A stretch of DNA of 64,000 nt from Allorhodoferax sp032337135 (GCF_032337135.1 NZ_JAVXZZ010000001.1:1-64000); one strand, 5' to 3'. Positions 44,342 to 52,892 are shown, counted from the first letter of the stretch. Notes: generated by a model not told the origin, from the sequence alone. Numbers and translations are program-made.

Positions 44342-46484
44342 ACTCGGCAACCGGCCGACCGGCGCTGGAGGGGGTCAGGTGGCCGGTGACAAACACCGCC
44401 TGCCCTTGGGCGACCGGACCATCGGGCACGTCGAGCCACTTCACCAGTTTGGAGCCTTCGGCCATGGCCGTGATCAGCTCACCCTGAGCCAGCAAAGCAT
44501 CCACCCAGCCGGTGAGCCGATGCTTGCCGATGGTGTGGAAGGCTTCGGGCAGCTCATGGCGGCGCTCGTACAGACCGTTGCCGCCAGTCTTAGTGTAGGG
44601 CTGACCGTCCCGTGCGGCACGGGCGATGGCGGATTTCAGGGCGGGCAGCAGGTCATCCGGCTCCGGTCGGGTCTGGCGCAGACGGTCGCTGCAATCGATC
44701 AGCAAGCCGCTGGTACCGCGCAAGAAGGTGGTCATGCGCAGGTTGGCGCGGCCATTGGCCTTGACCACGCCGCCCATCACCATGCGGCCGCGCTCAAAGG
44801 GTTCGCCCAAGGACTCGCAGAGCTTCTTGGCCTAATCTTCCTTGGGGTGCCACAGGGCGTAGACCGCCCGCACGCCGTCGACCAGACCGCCAGTACCCCG
44901 GATCGCTTCGCGGGCCTGCTCGGGCGTGGATGCCTCGCGCTTGGCAAAGTGGTGCGACACGATCACTGAGGCCCCCGTGCTGGCCGCCAGCGCCGCCAAA
45001 CGCGAGCAGACAAACTGGGCGTTTTCTGGCACGTTCAAGTCCAGCGCGCACAGCGGCTGCAGCGGATCGAGCACCACCAGGCACAGGCCGGGCATGGCCT
45101 TGAGTTGCCGCTCCAGATCCATCCACGCTGCTGTGATCGTTGGGCCTCGGCTGGCGGGGTCGGGCGCGAACAGTGGCACTGCGCCACCGGCATCGGGCAG
45201 GGGTAGCACGTAGAGCCGGTCTGGAATCGGCCCGAGTGCGTTGAGCCGGTTGTGCACCTCGATGGCATCATCCTCGGCGGTGATGTAGATCGCCACGCCA
45301 TGACCTGCCAGCGCGCCGCCGAACAGGGTTGGAGCATTGGCCCAGACGCCATCGAAAGCTGCGACTTCACGCGTGAGCGCCAGCAGCAGGAAGGATTTGC
45401 CGACCCCGCCCGCAGCGGCGATCAGCGCGGCTTGTGCCTGGGGGAACACGCCTTCGACCAGCCAGCGGCGTTGCTGGGGCTGCCCGATGAAACGGTCGGC
45501 CGCCCGCCAGCGGGTGATGTCCAGCGTTGGGGTGGCGGTGGCAATGTCGGTGACCGGCGCGGAGGTACGTAATAACGCCTCGACATCGAAACCTTCGGCC
45601 ATGGCATCGGCGGCATCCCACTTCGCGGGCTTGTCCTGCGGCACACGGACACGGCGGACCGAGGCTCCGATGCTCGCCAGCTTCCGGATAGCAGCAGTGG
45701 CATAACGCGCACCTGCTTCATCATGATCGGGCCAGACGGCGACCGTTTTGCCTGCCAGCGGTGTCCAGTCGGTCTTGTCGATGGTGGTCGCCGCGCCGCC
45801 CATTGCCGTGGTGGCAACGATGCCCAATTTCATCAGGGCATCGGCGCATTTTTCACCTTCGACCAGCACCACGGCATCCGCTGTAGCGATGGCAGGCAGG
45901 TTGTAGAGTGGACGCGGCTCCGGCATACGCATGGCTCGCGCCCGCACATCCCACGGGCGGTACTGCTTGCCGGTGGGTGTGTCGTGGCGATAAACACAGG
46001 CCAGCAGACTGCCGTCGGCCGCGTGGTAATTCCATTTGCCGGTGTGCGGGCCGAGATCGTCATAGGCACGGCTGGTGTGCAGCACTGGCGCGGTGGCGAT
46101 ACGCGGCACCATCAGCCAATCACCTGCGTCTTCCAGCAGGTCGCTGAAGTCAGCGGGCAAGTGGTAGCCCCGCGTGCTGGCCCACAGCGCCAGCACATCG
46201 CCCGATTCGCCGGTGGCGAAGTCAATCCACAGGCCGCGCTTGGGCCCGTCCAGTTCGACCACCAGGCTGTCGCCGGGCTCGCCTTGTAGGTTGCCGATAT
46301 AGAACTGGCCGCCACGCCGCTTGCCGCGTGGAAACAGATAGAGCAGCACCGATTCCAATTGGTCCAGCAGGCGGGCGCGGATTTCATCCTTGTCGTGGCG
46401 CGGCAAGATGAGGTCGGCTGCATCGTTGAAATCGAAGAAAGGATGGCGGACTACTGTGGCCGCTTGCGTGGTAGTCGCCATCAT
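44340..46484 (-). pseudogene. Toprim/RecA-fold replication protein (primase-helicase type), interrupted by an amber codon
   Basis: The frame from ATG 46484 (MMATTTQAATVVRHPFF) to the TAA at 44340 would be 714 residues. The N-terminal half has a primase/Toprim-like core (VVLVEGEKCADAL at 205-217 and PDHDEAG at 252-258). The second half has a RecA-type ATPase with Walker A IAAAGGVGKSFLLLAL (about 356-371), Walker B-like CLVVLDPLQPLCALD, and VIVSHHFAK. A TAG at 44832-44834 (codon 551) interrupts it between ALWHPKED and AKKLCESLGEPFERGRMVMGGVVKANG; both sides are in frame. CAG to TAG would explain it. It resembles RepA-like/AAA_25 helicases of plasmids and integrative elements. The start overlaps the preceding small gene (ATGA). 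Confidence 0.8.
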
Positions 46485-46726
46485 TGCGTGTGCCCCGCAT
46501 CCAGCCGTGCCTTGAACCAGTCGCCATTGGCGCGCACGCAGTAATAGGCGCGACCGGGGCCGGTGTCCTTGGCATCGGGCACGATCCACAGCTGTTCGCG
46601 GGCGTCGTAACGCCAGCTGCCCGGGCCGAACATTTTGTCGAGCATCGCCTCGATGCCGTGCTCGGCAATGTGGGCACGGAGTTGCCGGGTGAGGCTGTCG
46701 CGCTGGCGGCGTTGGGCGCGGTTCAT
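46481..46726 (-). CDS. Small hypothetical protein upstream of the replication gene
   Basis: An 81-residue basic protein beginning MNRAQRRQRDSLTRQLRAHIAEHGIEAMLDKMFGPGSW and ending FKARLDAGHTQ. No known domain is recognised. Its start overlaps the AlpA-like gene's stop (ATGA) and its stop overlaps the replication gene's start (ATGA), so the three form one translationally coupled set. Confidence 0.75.
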   Translation of the reverse strand: MNRAQRRQRDSLTRQLRAHIAEHGIEAMLDKMFGPGSWRYDAREQLWIVPDAKDTGPGRAYYCVRANGDWFKARLDAGHTQ

Positions 46727-46947
46727 CGCCAGATTCCTTCGCTGATGGATTGGCCTGCGGTGCAGCGACGGGTGCGCTGTGCCTCGTGTGCCGACACATC
46801 ATCCATGCGGTATAGCACCCGGCTGCCCAGCTTGAGAAACGTCGGGCCGTTGCCGGTCATGCGCCAGCGCTCAAGGGTTTTTTCGGAAAGGCCCCAGCGG
46901 GCCGCCAGCGTGCGCGGGGTGATCAGTTCGGGCAGCGTGTTTTGCAT
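46723..46947 (-). CDS. AlpA-like/MerR-type helix-turn-helix regulator (excisionase-like)
   Basis: A 74-residue protein from the ATG at 46947, which has AGGAG just upstream. The segment ITPRTLAARWGLSEKTLERWRMTGNGPTFLKLGSRVLYRMDDV is the HTH_17/AlpA pattern (choose-row HTH followed by the wing with G-P-F-K-G--V-Y). Such proteins regulate excision or replication in integrative elements. It is the first gene of the minus-strand replication set. The upstream intergenic region carries an inverted repeat that might be its target. Confidence 0.88.
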   Translation of the reverse strand: MQNTLPELITPRTLAARWGLSEKTLERWRMTGNGPTFLKLGSRVLYRMDDVSAHEAQRTRRCTAGQSISEGIWR

Positions 46948-47276
46948 CGGAATCTCCTGTCGTCGTTGGGGGACGCTGTCCCGTCGAGAGGGATGTGCGC
47001 CCGCAATGAGGAGATTCTTCGCCTGCTGATTTCCGAAGGCAAATGGCCAAAATTCGCTTTTGTGCGAAACGGGCACCAATAGCCCCCAAGCGTTACTCTA
47101 AATTGCTATCTGCTTCAGGGTTTTTTTACAACAGTGCCCCGGATATCGAGGACGACCAAGGCTGAATCGTGCCCGCAAACCCTCAGCCACCCGCTGCGCC
47201 CTGATCGACCTGAACTGTCTCCACGCGGACCATTACACCTGTCTGAACCATTCTCTATTTTCGACAGGAGTCCACC
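46948..47276. promoter_or_regulatory. Divergent intergenic region between the AlpA-like gene and a hypothetical gene
   Basis: This 329-base stretch separates two divergent transcripts and must hold both promoters. It contains an inverted repeat TTCGC/GCGAA with a six-base gap at 47053-47068 and an AT-rich patch with a T-run (GGGTTTTTTTAC near 47119). I see no ORF with a ribosome binding site and no convincing -35/-10 pair. The short arms may be an operator for the AlpA-like protein. Confidence 0.4.
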
Positions 47277-48170
47277 GTGAATCTGATCCGCCGCAGCAAA
47301 AAATCCACTGACGTCACAGCCAATGCCGAATCCCCTTTGAATGAAATCGGGGATGTCAGTGCCGTGGCGGCGATGTTTGCCCGTCTGCGCCAGCAAAACG
47401 CCCAGTACGACCAGGCCATTGCCGCACTGGTCACGGCCAACCGCATCACCTGTGGCTGGGACAAGCCCGCCGAGCCAGAGATGGCGCTGACCATTCAGCG
47501 CGAGGTGCTGCTGGCCTTGGACGATGCGGATGCGCTGGCCAAGTTCGATCAGGAACACCAGCAGGCACTGGCCCTGGAACAAGCCGCCCGTGATAAGGCC
47601 ACGCAGCAGGTACTGGAAGCGCCCACCCGCATCAAGGCGCTGGAGCAATACCTCAACGACCTGGCGGGGCAGATGGTGGCCGGGCTGGATGAGACGCTGA
47701 TCGATCAGGAAATCCGCCGCATCTTCCGGCCCAGCGCGCAGCGAATGCTGGAGGCCGCCAAGATCTTTGTGCAGGCCTGGCGCGAGATGCAGAGCGTGGA
47801 GGCAGTCCTGCTGCAACGCGTGCGCCTGACCCACACACGCGTGACCGGCGATGCCTGCACCCGGTATGACCATGAGCTGATCGGACAGGCACGCGATGGC
47901 GATCTGCTGCCCACGCTCATCGAGGGTCTGCCGTATGAAGCGCTGCGTGATCTCAATGACGAATTCACACGCACCGACAACGAACTGGTCGCGGCGCTGG
48001 ACAACGCTCTGCGCAGCGCGGGCTTCGATGGCTTCGGCCTCAAAGTCTATCGCCCCAAAGCCAAGGGCGATGAGCGCAGCATTTACGCGCCCGACCCCAA
48101 TCCGCCGAAGAAGGTGCTTGCGCCCTACGCGGGCCATCGTGTGTGTGACGTGGTGCGCGTGGATGTATGA
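47277..48170 (+). CDS. Hypothetical island protein, mostly helical
   Basis: A 297-residue soluble protein beginning MNLIRRSKKSTDVTANAESPLNEIGDVSAVAAMFARLRQQN. The middle is rich in Q, A, E and L (ALALEQAARDKATQQVLEAPTRIKALEQYLNDLAGQMV) and probably forms a coiled coil. The C-terminus is basic and ends APYAGHRVCDVVRVDV. No catalytic motif is seen. It starts an operon-like run of plus-strand genes that leads to the recombinase. I do not recognise the family. Confidence 0.75.
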   Translation: MNLIRRSKKSTDVTANAESPLNEIGDVSAVAAMFARLRQQNAQYDQAIAALVTANRITCGWDKPAEPEMALTIQREVLLALDDADALAKFDQEHQQALALEQAARDKATQQVLEAPTRIKALEQYLNDLAGQMVAGLDETLIDQEIRRIFRPSAQRMLEAAKIFVQAWREMQSVEAVLLQRVRLTHTRVTGDACTRYDHELIGQARDGDLLPTLIEGLPYEALRDLNDEFTRTDNELVAALDNALRSAGFDGFGLKVYRPKAKGDERSIYAPDPNPPKKVLAPYAGHRVCDVVRVDV

Positions 48171-48181
48171 GGGAGACAATC

Positions 48182-48547
48182 ATGGAAATCCAGCCTTCAC
48201 GCCAGCATCAGCCTGATCGCATCGGGCCGCTGTCGCCACGTAGCGCACCCGCCCCGGATATTCTGGTTCGCCCGCAGCAGTTCTTGCCACCGGCAGCACA
48301 GGCAGCCATCACGCGGGATGACGGTGTGGGTGCAATGCCGTCCGTATCGCAGGCATCGTGGGGCGATGCATCGATCAACGTTCCGGGCAGGCCATCGATA
48401 TCCATCGTGCGCCGACCACGGCGAGTACGGGTAACGCTGCCATGGTGGTGGCGCTGGCTGTGTGCAGCCGCGCGTGTTGAACGCCGCCTCCGGCGTTGGT
48501 GGCATCGCCACGTCCAACGTCAGCCGCGTCAGCATCGCCGCCGGTGA
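48182..48547 (+). CDS. Hypothetical protein with Trp/Arg-rich C-terminus
   Basis: A 121-residue protein. GGGAGA precedes the ATG at 48182 and it lies 11 bases after the previous gene. The N-terminal part is proline/serine/alanine-rich and likely disordered. The C-terminal third (RVTLPWWWRWLCAAARVERRLRRWWHRHVQRQPRQHRRR) is strongly basic with clustered tryptophans, suggesting membrane or nucleic acid contact. Codon pattern in the last part is GC-rich, so a spurious extension cannot be excluded. Confidence 0.55.
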   Translation: MEIQPSRQHQPDRIGPLSPRSAPAPDILVRPQQFLPPAAQAAITRDDGVGAMPSVSQASWGDASINVPGRPSISIVRRPRRVRVTLPWWWRWLCAAARVERRLRRWWHRHVQRQPRQHRRR

Positions 48548-48634
48548 TTAATAGACGATAGAGCGCGGTTTGACTTGGCTTCTGCCAGCCACAGCGCGTT
48601 CATGGACCTGTCTCAACCACAGGAGAAACTCGAA

Positions 48635-49096
48635 ATGACGGACACCCCCAACGGCAGCATCTCGGCCCAACTGGCCGTGCTGCCATCCCTGCCGATGGCC
48701 GAGCTCTGGGCGCTATGGGATCAGCACTTTCCCCGGCGGCCCAGCCATCGCAATCGCCATTACGTGGAATCGCGTCTGGCCTACCGCATCCAGGAGAAGG
48801 CCTACGGCGCGCTGCCCACCAACATCCGCAAGATGCTGGTCGAGGCCGGAGCCAAGCATTCCAAGATCAAAAGCAGTGTTGGGCGCAACGCGCAGACCTT
48901 GTTGATGCCCGGCACCACGCTGATCCGCGAATGGGATGAGCGCCAGCATCGCGTCACCGTGACGCCCGATGGCCTGTACGAGCTCAACGGTCAGGTGTTC
49001 AAGAGCCTGTCGGCGGCAGCGCGCCACATCACGGGCACGCAGTGGAACGGGCCGAAATTCTTCGGCCTGCGTGACAGCAAGGCAGGTGGTCAATGA
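48635..49096 (+). CDS. DUF2924 protein
   Basis: A 153-residue protein beginning MTDTPNGSISAQLAVLPSLPMAELWALWDQHFPRRPSHRNRHYVESRLAYRIQEKAYG. It continues with LMPGTTLIREWDERQHRVTVTPDGLYELNGQVFKSLSAAARHITGTQWNGPKFFGL, which is the DUF2924 pattern (G--L-REW-G--H-V-V---G-EY-G--Y-SLSA-A--ITG--W-GP-FFGL). AGGAGA lies upstream of the ATG. This family is nearly always encoded next to a serine recombinase, as here, with a four-base overlap. It probably binds DNA at the element's recombination site, but this is inference. Confidence 0.9.
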   Translation: MTDTPNGSISAQLAVLPSLPMAELWALWDQHFPRRPSHRNRHYVESRLAYRIQEKAYGALPTNIRKMLVEAGAKHSKIKSSVGRNAQTLLMPGTTLIREWDERQHRVTVTPDGLYELNGQVFKSLSAAARHITGTQWNGPKFFGLRDSKAGGQ

Positions 49097-50433
49097 ACGC
49101 GCCATTGCTCGTGCCGCCCAAACGCTGCGCGGTGTATTGCCGCGTGTCCAGCGACGAAAGGCTGGACCAGTCCTTCAATTCTATCGATGCTCAGAAGGAA
49201 GCCGGGCACGCCTTCATCAAGAGCCAAAGCCACGAGGGCTGGATCGCGGTGGCCGATGATTACGACGACGGCGGTTTCTCTGGCGGCAACATGGAGCGGC
49301 CCGCACTGCGCCGCCTGATGGCGGATATCCAGATGGGCAAGGTCGACATCGTGGTTGTTTACAAAATTGACAGGCTCAGTCGCTCGCTGGCCGATTTCGC
49401 ACGGATGGTCGATGTGTTCGACCGCCACCGCGTCAGCTTCAGCTCCGTCACGCAGCAGATCAACTCGGCCACCTCGATGGGCAGGCTGATGCTGAACGTC
49501 CTGTTGTCGTTTGCCCAATTTGAGCGCGAAGTGACCGGCGAGCGCATCCGCGACAAGATCGCCGCCAGCAAGGCCAAGGGCATGTGGATGGGCGGGCCGT
49601 TGCCGCTGGGATACGACGTCGATAATCGATTGTTGGTGATCAACGAAGTTGAGGCCACGTTGGTGCGGCGCATCTTCGATGACTTCGTAACCGTGCGCTC
49701 GGCCACGCTGATGGCCAAGGCCTATGGCGCGGAAGGGGTAGTCACCAAAGGCGGCAAGCCCTTCACCAAGCAGACCATCTATAAGATGCTGCACAACCGG
49801 ATGTACCTGGGCGAGATAGTGCACAAAGGGCAGAGCTTCCCCGGTCAGCATCAGGCCATCGTGACGCAGGCGCAGTGGGATGCAGTCCACGCGTTGATCG
49901 CCACCGATGGCATTGATCGCAGGCGCGAAACCAATGACCGCCAGAGTGAACCGGTGCTGCTGCGTGGCCTGCTGTACACGTCTGATGGCGAACGGCTGGT
50001 GCCGAGCTACACAAAGAAGAAAGGCAAGACCTACCGCTACTACAGCCCGATCAAACACCGGCGCTTCGGCGCATGGGCCAGCCAGCACGGGCCGCTGCCA
50101 GCCGCGCCGATTGAAGAACTGGTCACGCAGCAAATCGTGGCGGCGCTGTCAGCCCCGCACATCGTGCAATCGGTGTGGGACCGGATGCAGCAGATTCGAC
50201 CGGACCTTACCGAGCCGCAGGTCGTGCTGCCGATGCGCAATCTCGCCAGTCTGTGGCGGGAGTTGTTTCCAGCGGAGCAGTGCCGACTGGCGCAACTGCT
50301 GATCGAGCGGGTGGTGATTGCCGACGGCGGGCTGGAAATTATCTGGCGCGATCAGGGTTGGCAGGATCTGGCTGGAGAGTTGCTGCCCAGCACCATCGGT
50401 GCGGAATTGCAGGAGATGGAGGACACTGTATGA
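49093..50433 (+). CDS. Large serine recombinase
   Basis: A 446-residue protein. The resolvase domain starts with CAVYCRVSSDERLDQSFNSIDAQ (catalytic Ser in CRVSS) and continues with VDIVVVYKIDRLSRSLADFARMVDVFDRHRVSFSSVTQQINSATSMGRLMLNVLLSFAQFEREVTGERIRDK, where the catalytic arginines are present. The Recombinase domain follows (PLPLGYDVDNRLLVINEVEATLVRRIFDDF). The usual Cys-pair zinc ribbon is not evident. It is the likely integrase of the island. It is coupled to the DUF2924 gene upstream and the HTH-like gene downstream. Confidence 0.95.
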   Translation: MNAPLLVPPKRCAVYCRVSSDERLDQSFNSIDAQKEAGHAFIKSQSHEGWIAVADDYDDGGFSGGNMERPALRRLMADIQMGKVDIVVVYKIDRLSRSLADFARMVDVFDRHRVSFSSVTQQINSATSMGRLMLNVLLSFAQFEREVTGERIRDKIAASKAKGMWMGGPLPLGYDVDNRLLVINEVEATLVRRIFDDFVTVRSATLMAKAYGAEGVVTKGGKPFTKQTIYKMLHNRMYLGEIVHKGQSFPGQHQAIVTQAQWDAVHALIATDGIDRRRETNDRQSEPVLLRGLLYTSDGERLVPSYTKKKGKTYRYYSPIKHRRFGAWASQHGPLPAAPIEELVTQQIVAALSAPHIVQSVWDRMQQIRPDLTEPQVVLPMRNLASLWRELFPAEQCRLAQLLIERVVIADGGLEIIWRDQGWQDLAGELLPSTIGAELQEMEDTV

Positions 50434-50882
50434 AACCTAAAGTGCAGACCTTGGGCGCAGCCATCGCCCGCGAACGCCGGGATGGCGGGCAGGTGAAGCT
50501 GTCCACCTTTATCCCGTTGAAAATCCGCAAGCGTGGCGGAAGCAAGGTGGTGGTGCGCCCGGACGGCCAGCTCGACACGCTGGGCAAGGTAGTCACCCAG
50601 ATCGACAAGCCCTTGCTGGTGGCGCTGACGCGGGCTTTCTACTGGCAGCAGTTGCTCGACGACGGCATGGTCGGCAGCGGTAGCGAGATCGCCCAGCGTG
50701 AAGGTCTGCACCACTCGACGGTCAACGAGCTGCTGCGTCTGACCCTGCTGGAGCCTGCCATCATCCAGACCATCCTGGCCGGGCGGCAGCCCCGGTGCAT
50801 GAGCCTGCTGTGGTTCCAGCGCAATCCGCTGCCGACCGACTGGGTGGCGCAACGGGAGGTGGTAATGGCGTTTGATGCCTGA
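50430..50882 (+). CDS. HTH-like protein coupled to the recombinase
   Basis: A 150-residue protein beginning MKPKVQTLGAAIARERRDGGQVKLSTFIPLKIRKRGGSKVVVRPDG. The region GSGSEIAQREGLHHSTVNELLRLTLLEPAIIQTILAGRQPRCMSLLWFQRNPLPTDW contains a helix-turn-helix (AQREGLHHSTVNELLRL) and the ParB-like phrase LLEPAIIQTILAGRQP. Proteins of this shape commonly follow recombinase genes in DUF2924 islands. Start overlaps the recombinase stop by four bases. It ends 233 bases before the tmRNA 3' end; 50883-51080 holds no gene I can support. Confidence 0.82.
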   Translation: MKPKVQTLGAAIARERRDGGQVKLSTFIPLKIRKRGGSKVVVRPDGQLDTLGKVVTQIDKPLLVALTRAFYWQQLLDDGMVGSGSEIAQREGLHHSTVNELLRLTLLEPAIIQTILAGRQPRCMSLLWFQRNPLPTDWVAQREVVMAFDA

Positions 50883-51080
50883 CCGGTCGCCTTGGTTGAC
50901 GATGAACCGCCGCGCATAAGTGCTTGATTTTGCGCGAGCCAAAACCGCGCCTACCCGCAGGGCAAACGGAGAATAGAGACAGATTTGGAGCCGGAAGCGC
51001 CGAAAACCGGGCCTTTCGGCAGGTCGCCACCCGCAGTACGGATGGCCGGAACCCCGCACTGCGCGGGGATTTCAGGCAAG

Positions 51081-51110
51081 AAAAAGGGCCCGGAGATTAT
51101 CCGAGCCCTT
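51081..51110 (-). terminator. Intrinsic terminator of ssrA
   Basis: On the minus strand AAGGGCTCGGA pairs with TCCGGGCCCTT around a TAATC loop, followed by TTT. It starts a few bases after the tmRNA CCA end. Confidence 0.85.
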
Positions 51111-51115
51111 CAATT

Positions 51116-51492
51116 TGGTGGAGCTGGGGGGATTTGAACCCCCGTCCGAAAGCCATCTTCGAGCAGATCTACATGTTTAGCGGTCTGATTTGGATCTCGC
51201 CACGTGTGTCGCGCAGTCGCACGCTACAAACGCCGCCAGTACCCTGTTTTCTCGCCTGCCACCAAGGTACCCGGTGTCAGGCCAGCCGATGTAAATGACC
51301 TTACAGCCTGGACAGCTTGCGCCACCCTTGCCCGGCCCATCGGCCTGCCGTTGTAAGGCTCACTGGTTATTAAGCAGCGAGTGCGAAACGTTCGTCGTTT
51401 GCAGTTAGTTTTTTTGAATCAGTTTTACGAGCACATTCAGCTCGACATGCACCACGTCGATTCCGCACCCCCGTCGAAACCAGTGCAGCCCC
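51116..51492 (-). ncRNA. ssrA: Transfer-messenger RNA
   Basis: The 5' GGGGCUG pairs with the 3' CAGCUCC of the tRNA-like part, followed by A and an encoded CCA at 51116-51118. The T-arm reads GGGGGTTCAAATCCCCC. The tag frame, at 51370-51402 on the minus strand, encodes ANDERFALAA followed by TAA, a betaproteobacterial tag; the resume codon is GCA. It rescues stalled ribosomes together with SmpB. Length is about 377 bases. Its 3' end is the right border of the genomic island, as tmRNA genes are frequent integration sites. Confidence 0.96.
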
Positions 51493-51504
51493 GTGATGGG
51501 TGCT

Positions 51505-51531
51505 ATTTTAGGCCGTCCGGAGCAATTGCAA
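51505..51531 (-). promoter_or_regulatory. Probable ssrA promoter
   Basis: A -10 TAAAAT at 51505-51510 overlaps the gph stop codon. A -35-like TTGCAA lies at 51526-51531 with a 15-base spacer. The distance to the mature tmRNA 5' end is 12 bases, consistent with a short 5' leader removed by RNase P. Confidence 0.5.
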
Positions 51532-52185
51532 TAGGTCCAGCGGACTATTTATGTGGGCCTGTGCGCCCCACTGGCTGGTGTCCGACTGGGACCCCAGATA
51601 GCCATAAGTGGCCGCTACGGTGGGCATGCCGGCGGCCCGGCCAGCCACGATGTCGCGCTCATCATCACCCACGTACATGCATTGGTCCGGCGCCAGCGCC
51701 ATGACCTGGGCTGCGTGCAGCAATGGCGCGGGATGCGGCTTGGCATGGGGCGTGGTATCGCCGCTGACCACAGCCGCCGCCTTGGAAAAAACCGGCATCG
51801 AGGCCACCAGCGGAATGGTGAAACGCTGGGATTTGTTGGTCACGATGCCCCACTGCAGGCCCAAACGTTCCAAAGCCCCAATCAGATCTGCCACGCCGTC
51901 GAACAGAAAGGTCGAGCGGGTCATCCGCGCTTCGTAGTTGCAGAAGAACTCTTCGCGGTAGGTCAGGAAATCGGGGTGTTCGGGTGTCATGCCAAAGGCC
52001 ACACCCAGCATGCCGCGTGCGCCAGCGCCGGCCATCGGGCGGTAGGCGTCGATCGGCAGGCTGGGCATGCCGCGGTCGGTGCGCATCTGGTCCGCAGCAG
52101 CCCCCAGATCGGGTGCACTGTCGATAAGGGTGCCATCCAAGTCGAACAGCACGGCACGGATGCCTGCGGAAATCACCACGGTCAT
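51508..52185 (-). CDS. gph: Phosphoglycolate phosphatase (HAD family)
   Basis: A 225-residue HAD hydrolase. Motif I is VLFDLDGTLIDSAPDLGAA, with the nucleophile Asp; motif II is GIVTNKS; motif IV is MYVGDDERDIVAGRAAGM. The cap is helical. It removes 2-phosphoglycolate formed in DNA repair and oxidative metabolism. It overlaps the ubiG stop by four bases; ubiG-gph is a common betaproteobacterial order. Its stop codon doubles as part of the ssrA promoter. Confidence 0.93.
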   Translation of the reverse strand: MTVVISAGIRAVLFDLDGTLIDSAPDLGAAADQMRTDRGMPSLPIDAYRPMAGAGARGMLGVAFGMTPEHPDFLTYREEFFCNYEARMTRSTFLFDGVADLIGALERLGLQWGIVTNKSQRFTIPLVASMPVFSKAAAVVSGDTTPHAKPHPAPLLHAAQVMALAPDQCMYVGDDERDIVAGRAAGMPTVAATYGYLGSQSDTSQWGAQAHINSPLDLLQLLRTA

Positions 52186-52892
52186 GCCACCTTGCGCACT
52201 GCAATCATGTAGTTGACGCTGGTATCGTCACTGAGACGGTAGCGCCGGGTCAGCGGGTTGTATTCCAACCCCTTGGTATGGGCCAGCGACAAACCTGCCT
52301 CACGGCAGTAGTGGGCCAGTTCGCTGGGACGGATCATCTTGGAATACTCGTGCGTGCCCCGGGGGATCATGTTGAGGATGTATTCCGCGCCCACGATGGC
52401 CAGGGCAAATGCCTTGGCGTTGCGGTTGATGGTGGACAGGAACACCCAGCCGCCCGGTTTGACGAGGTCGGCGCAGGCGCGGACCACAGACTGCGGATCG
52501 GGAACATGCTCCAGCATTTCCATGCAGGTCACGGCGTCAAACTGCCCGGCACGTTCACTGGCCAGCGCCTCGGCGCTGATTTCGCGGTATTGCACATGGG
52601 GCGTCTGGGCCTCCAGGGCGTGCAACTGCGCCACCTTGAGTGCCTTGCTTGCCAAGTCAATGCCAAGAACGTCGGCACCGGCACGGGCCATGGAATCGGC
52701 CAGGATGCCTCCACCGCAGCCAATATCGACAACCTTCAATCCAGAGAGCGGCTGGATCGCCTGAATCCATCCCAAACGCAAGGGATTGATGTCGTGCAGC
52801 GGACGAAATTCGCTGTCCATGTCCCACCAGCGGTGGGCGAGTTCGGAGAATTTGGCCAGTTCGGCCGGATCGGCATTGACTTGGTTGCTCAT
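52182..52892 (-). CDS. ubiG: Ubiquinone biosynthesis O-methyltransferase
   Basis: A 236-residue class I methyltransferase. The SAM motif is LKVVDIGCGGGILADSMARAGADVLGIDL. Near the N-terminus, AHRWWDMDSEFRPLHDINPLRLGWI matches the UbiG family. It performs both O-methylation steps of ubiquinone synthesis. Its start is preceded by a short gap and faces the ompA gene on the same strand; it is coupled to gph. Confidence 0.95.
   Translation of the reverse strand: MSNQVNADPAELAKFSELAHRWWDMDSEFRPLHDINPLRLGWIQAIQPLSGLKVVDIGCGGGILADSMARAGADVLGIDLASKALKVAQLHALEAQTPHVQYREISAEALASERAGQFDAVTCMEMLEHVPDPQSVVRACADLVKPGGWVFLSTINRNAKAFALAIVGAEYILNMIPRGTHEYSKMIRPSELAHYCREAGLSLAHTKGLEYNPLTRRYRLSDDTSVNYMIAVRKVA

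Larger units (their letters stand above)
32679..51121. mobile_element. Putative genomic island at the 3' end of ssrA carrying a defence operon and a serine-recombinase module
   Basis: Between the ABC exporter and ssrA lie only accessory genes: HNH nuclease, AAA ATPase, HsdSMR, Fic, a DUF3489-like protein, a replication-like protein, an AlpA-like regulator, a DUF2924 protein and a serine recombinase. Gene density and GC composition (by eye lower in hsdS and at 44.1-44.3 kb) differ from the flanks. The 9-mer ATTTGGTGG, containing the complement of the encoded CCA end, occurs at 32679-32687 and 51113-51121 in the same orientation, each next to a terminator. A second, 12-bp direct repeat lies at 32748-32759 and 51063-51074. 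Exact ends are therefore uncertain by some 70 bases. Several genes are broken or coupled, so present mobility is unknown. Confidence 0.7.

Noticed and set aside
44147..44350. A 67-codon minus-strand ORF across the iteron-like block
   Set aside because: It consists of translated repeats, has no ribosome binding site and overlaps the end of the replication gene.
30820..46484. Possible recoding of TAG as a sense codon, suggested by two in-frame ambers
   Set aside because: TAG is used as an ordinary terminator in other genes here (for example at 982 and 19297), so nonsense mutations or base errors are the simpler reading.
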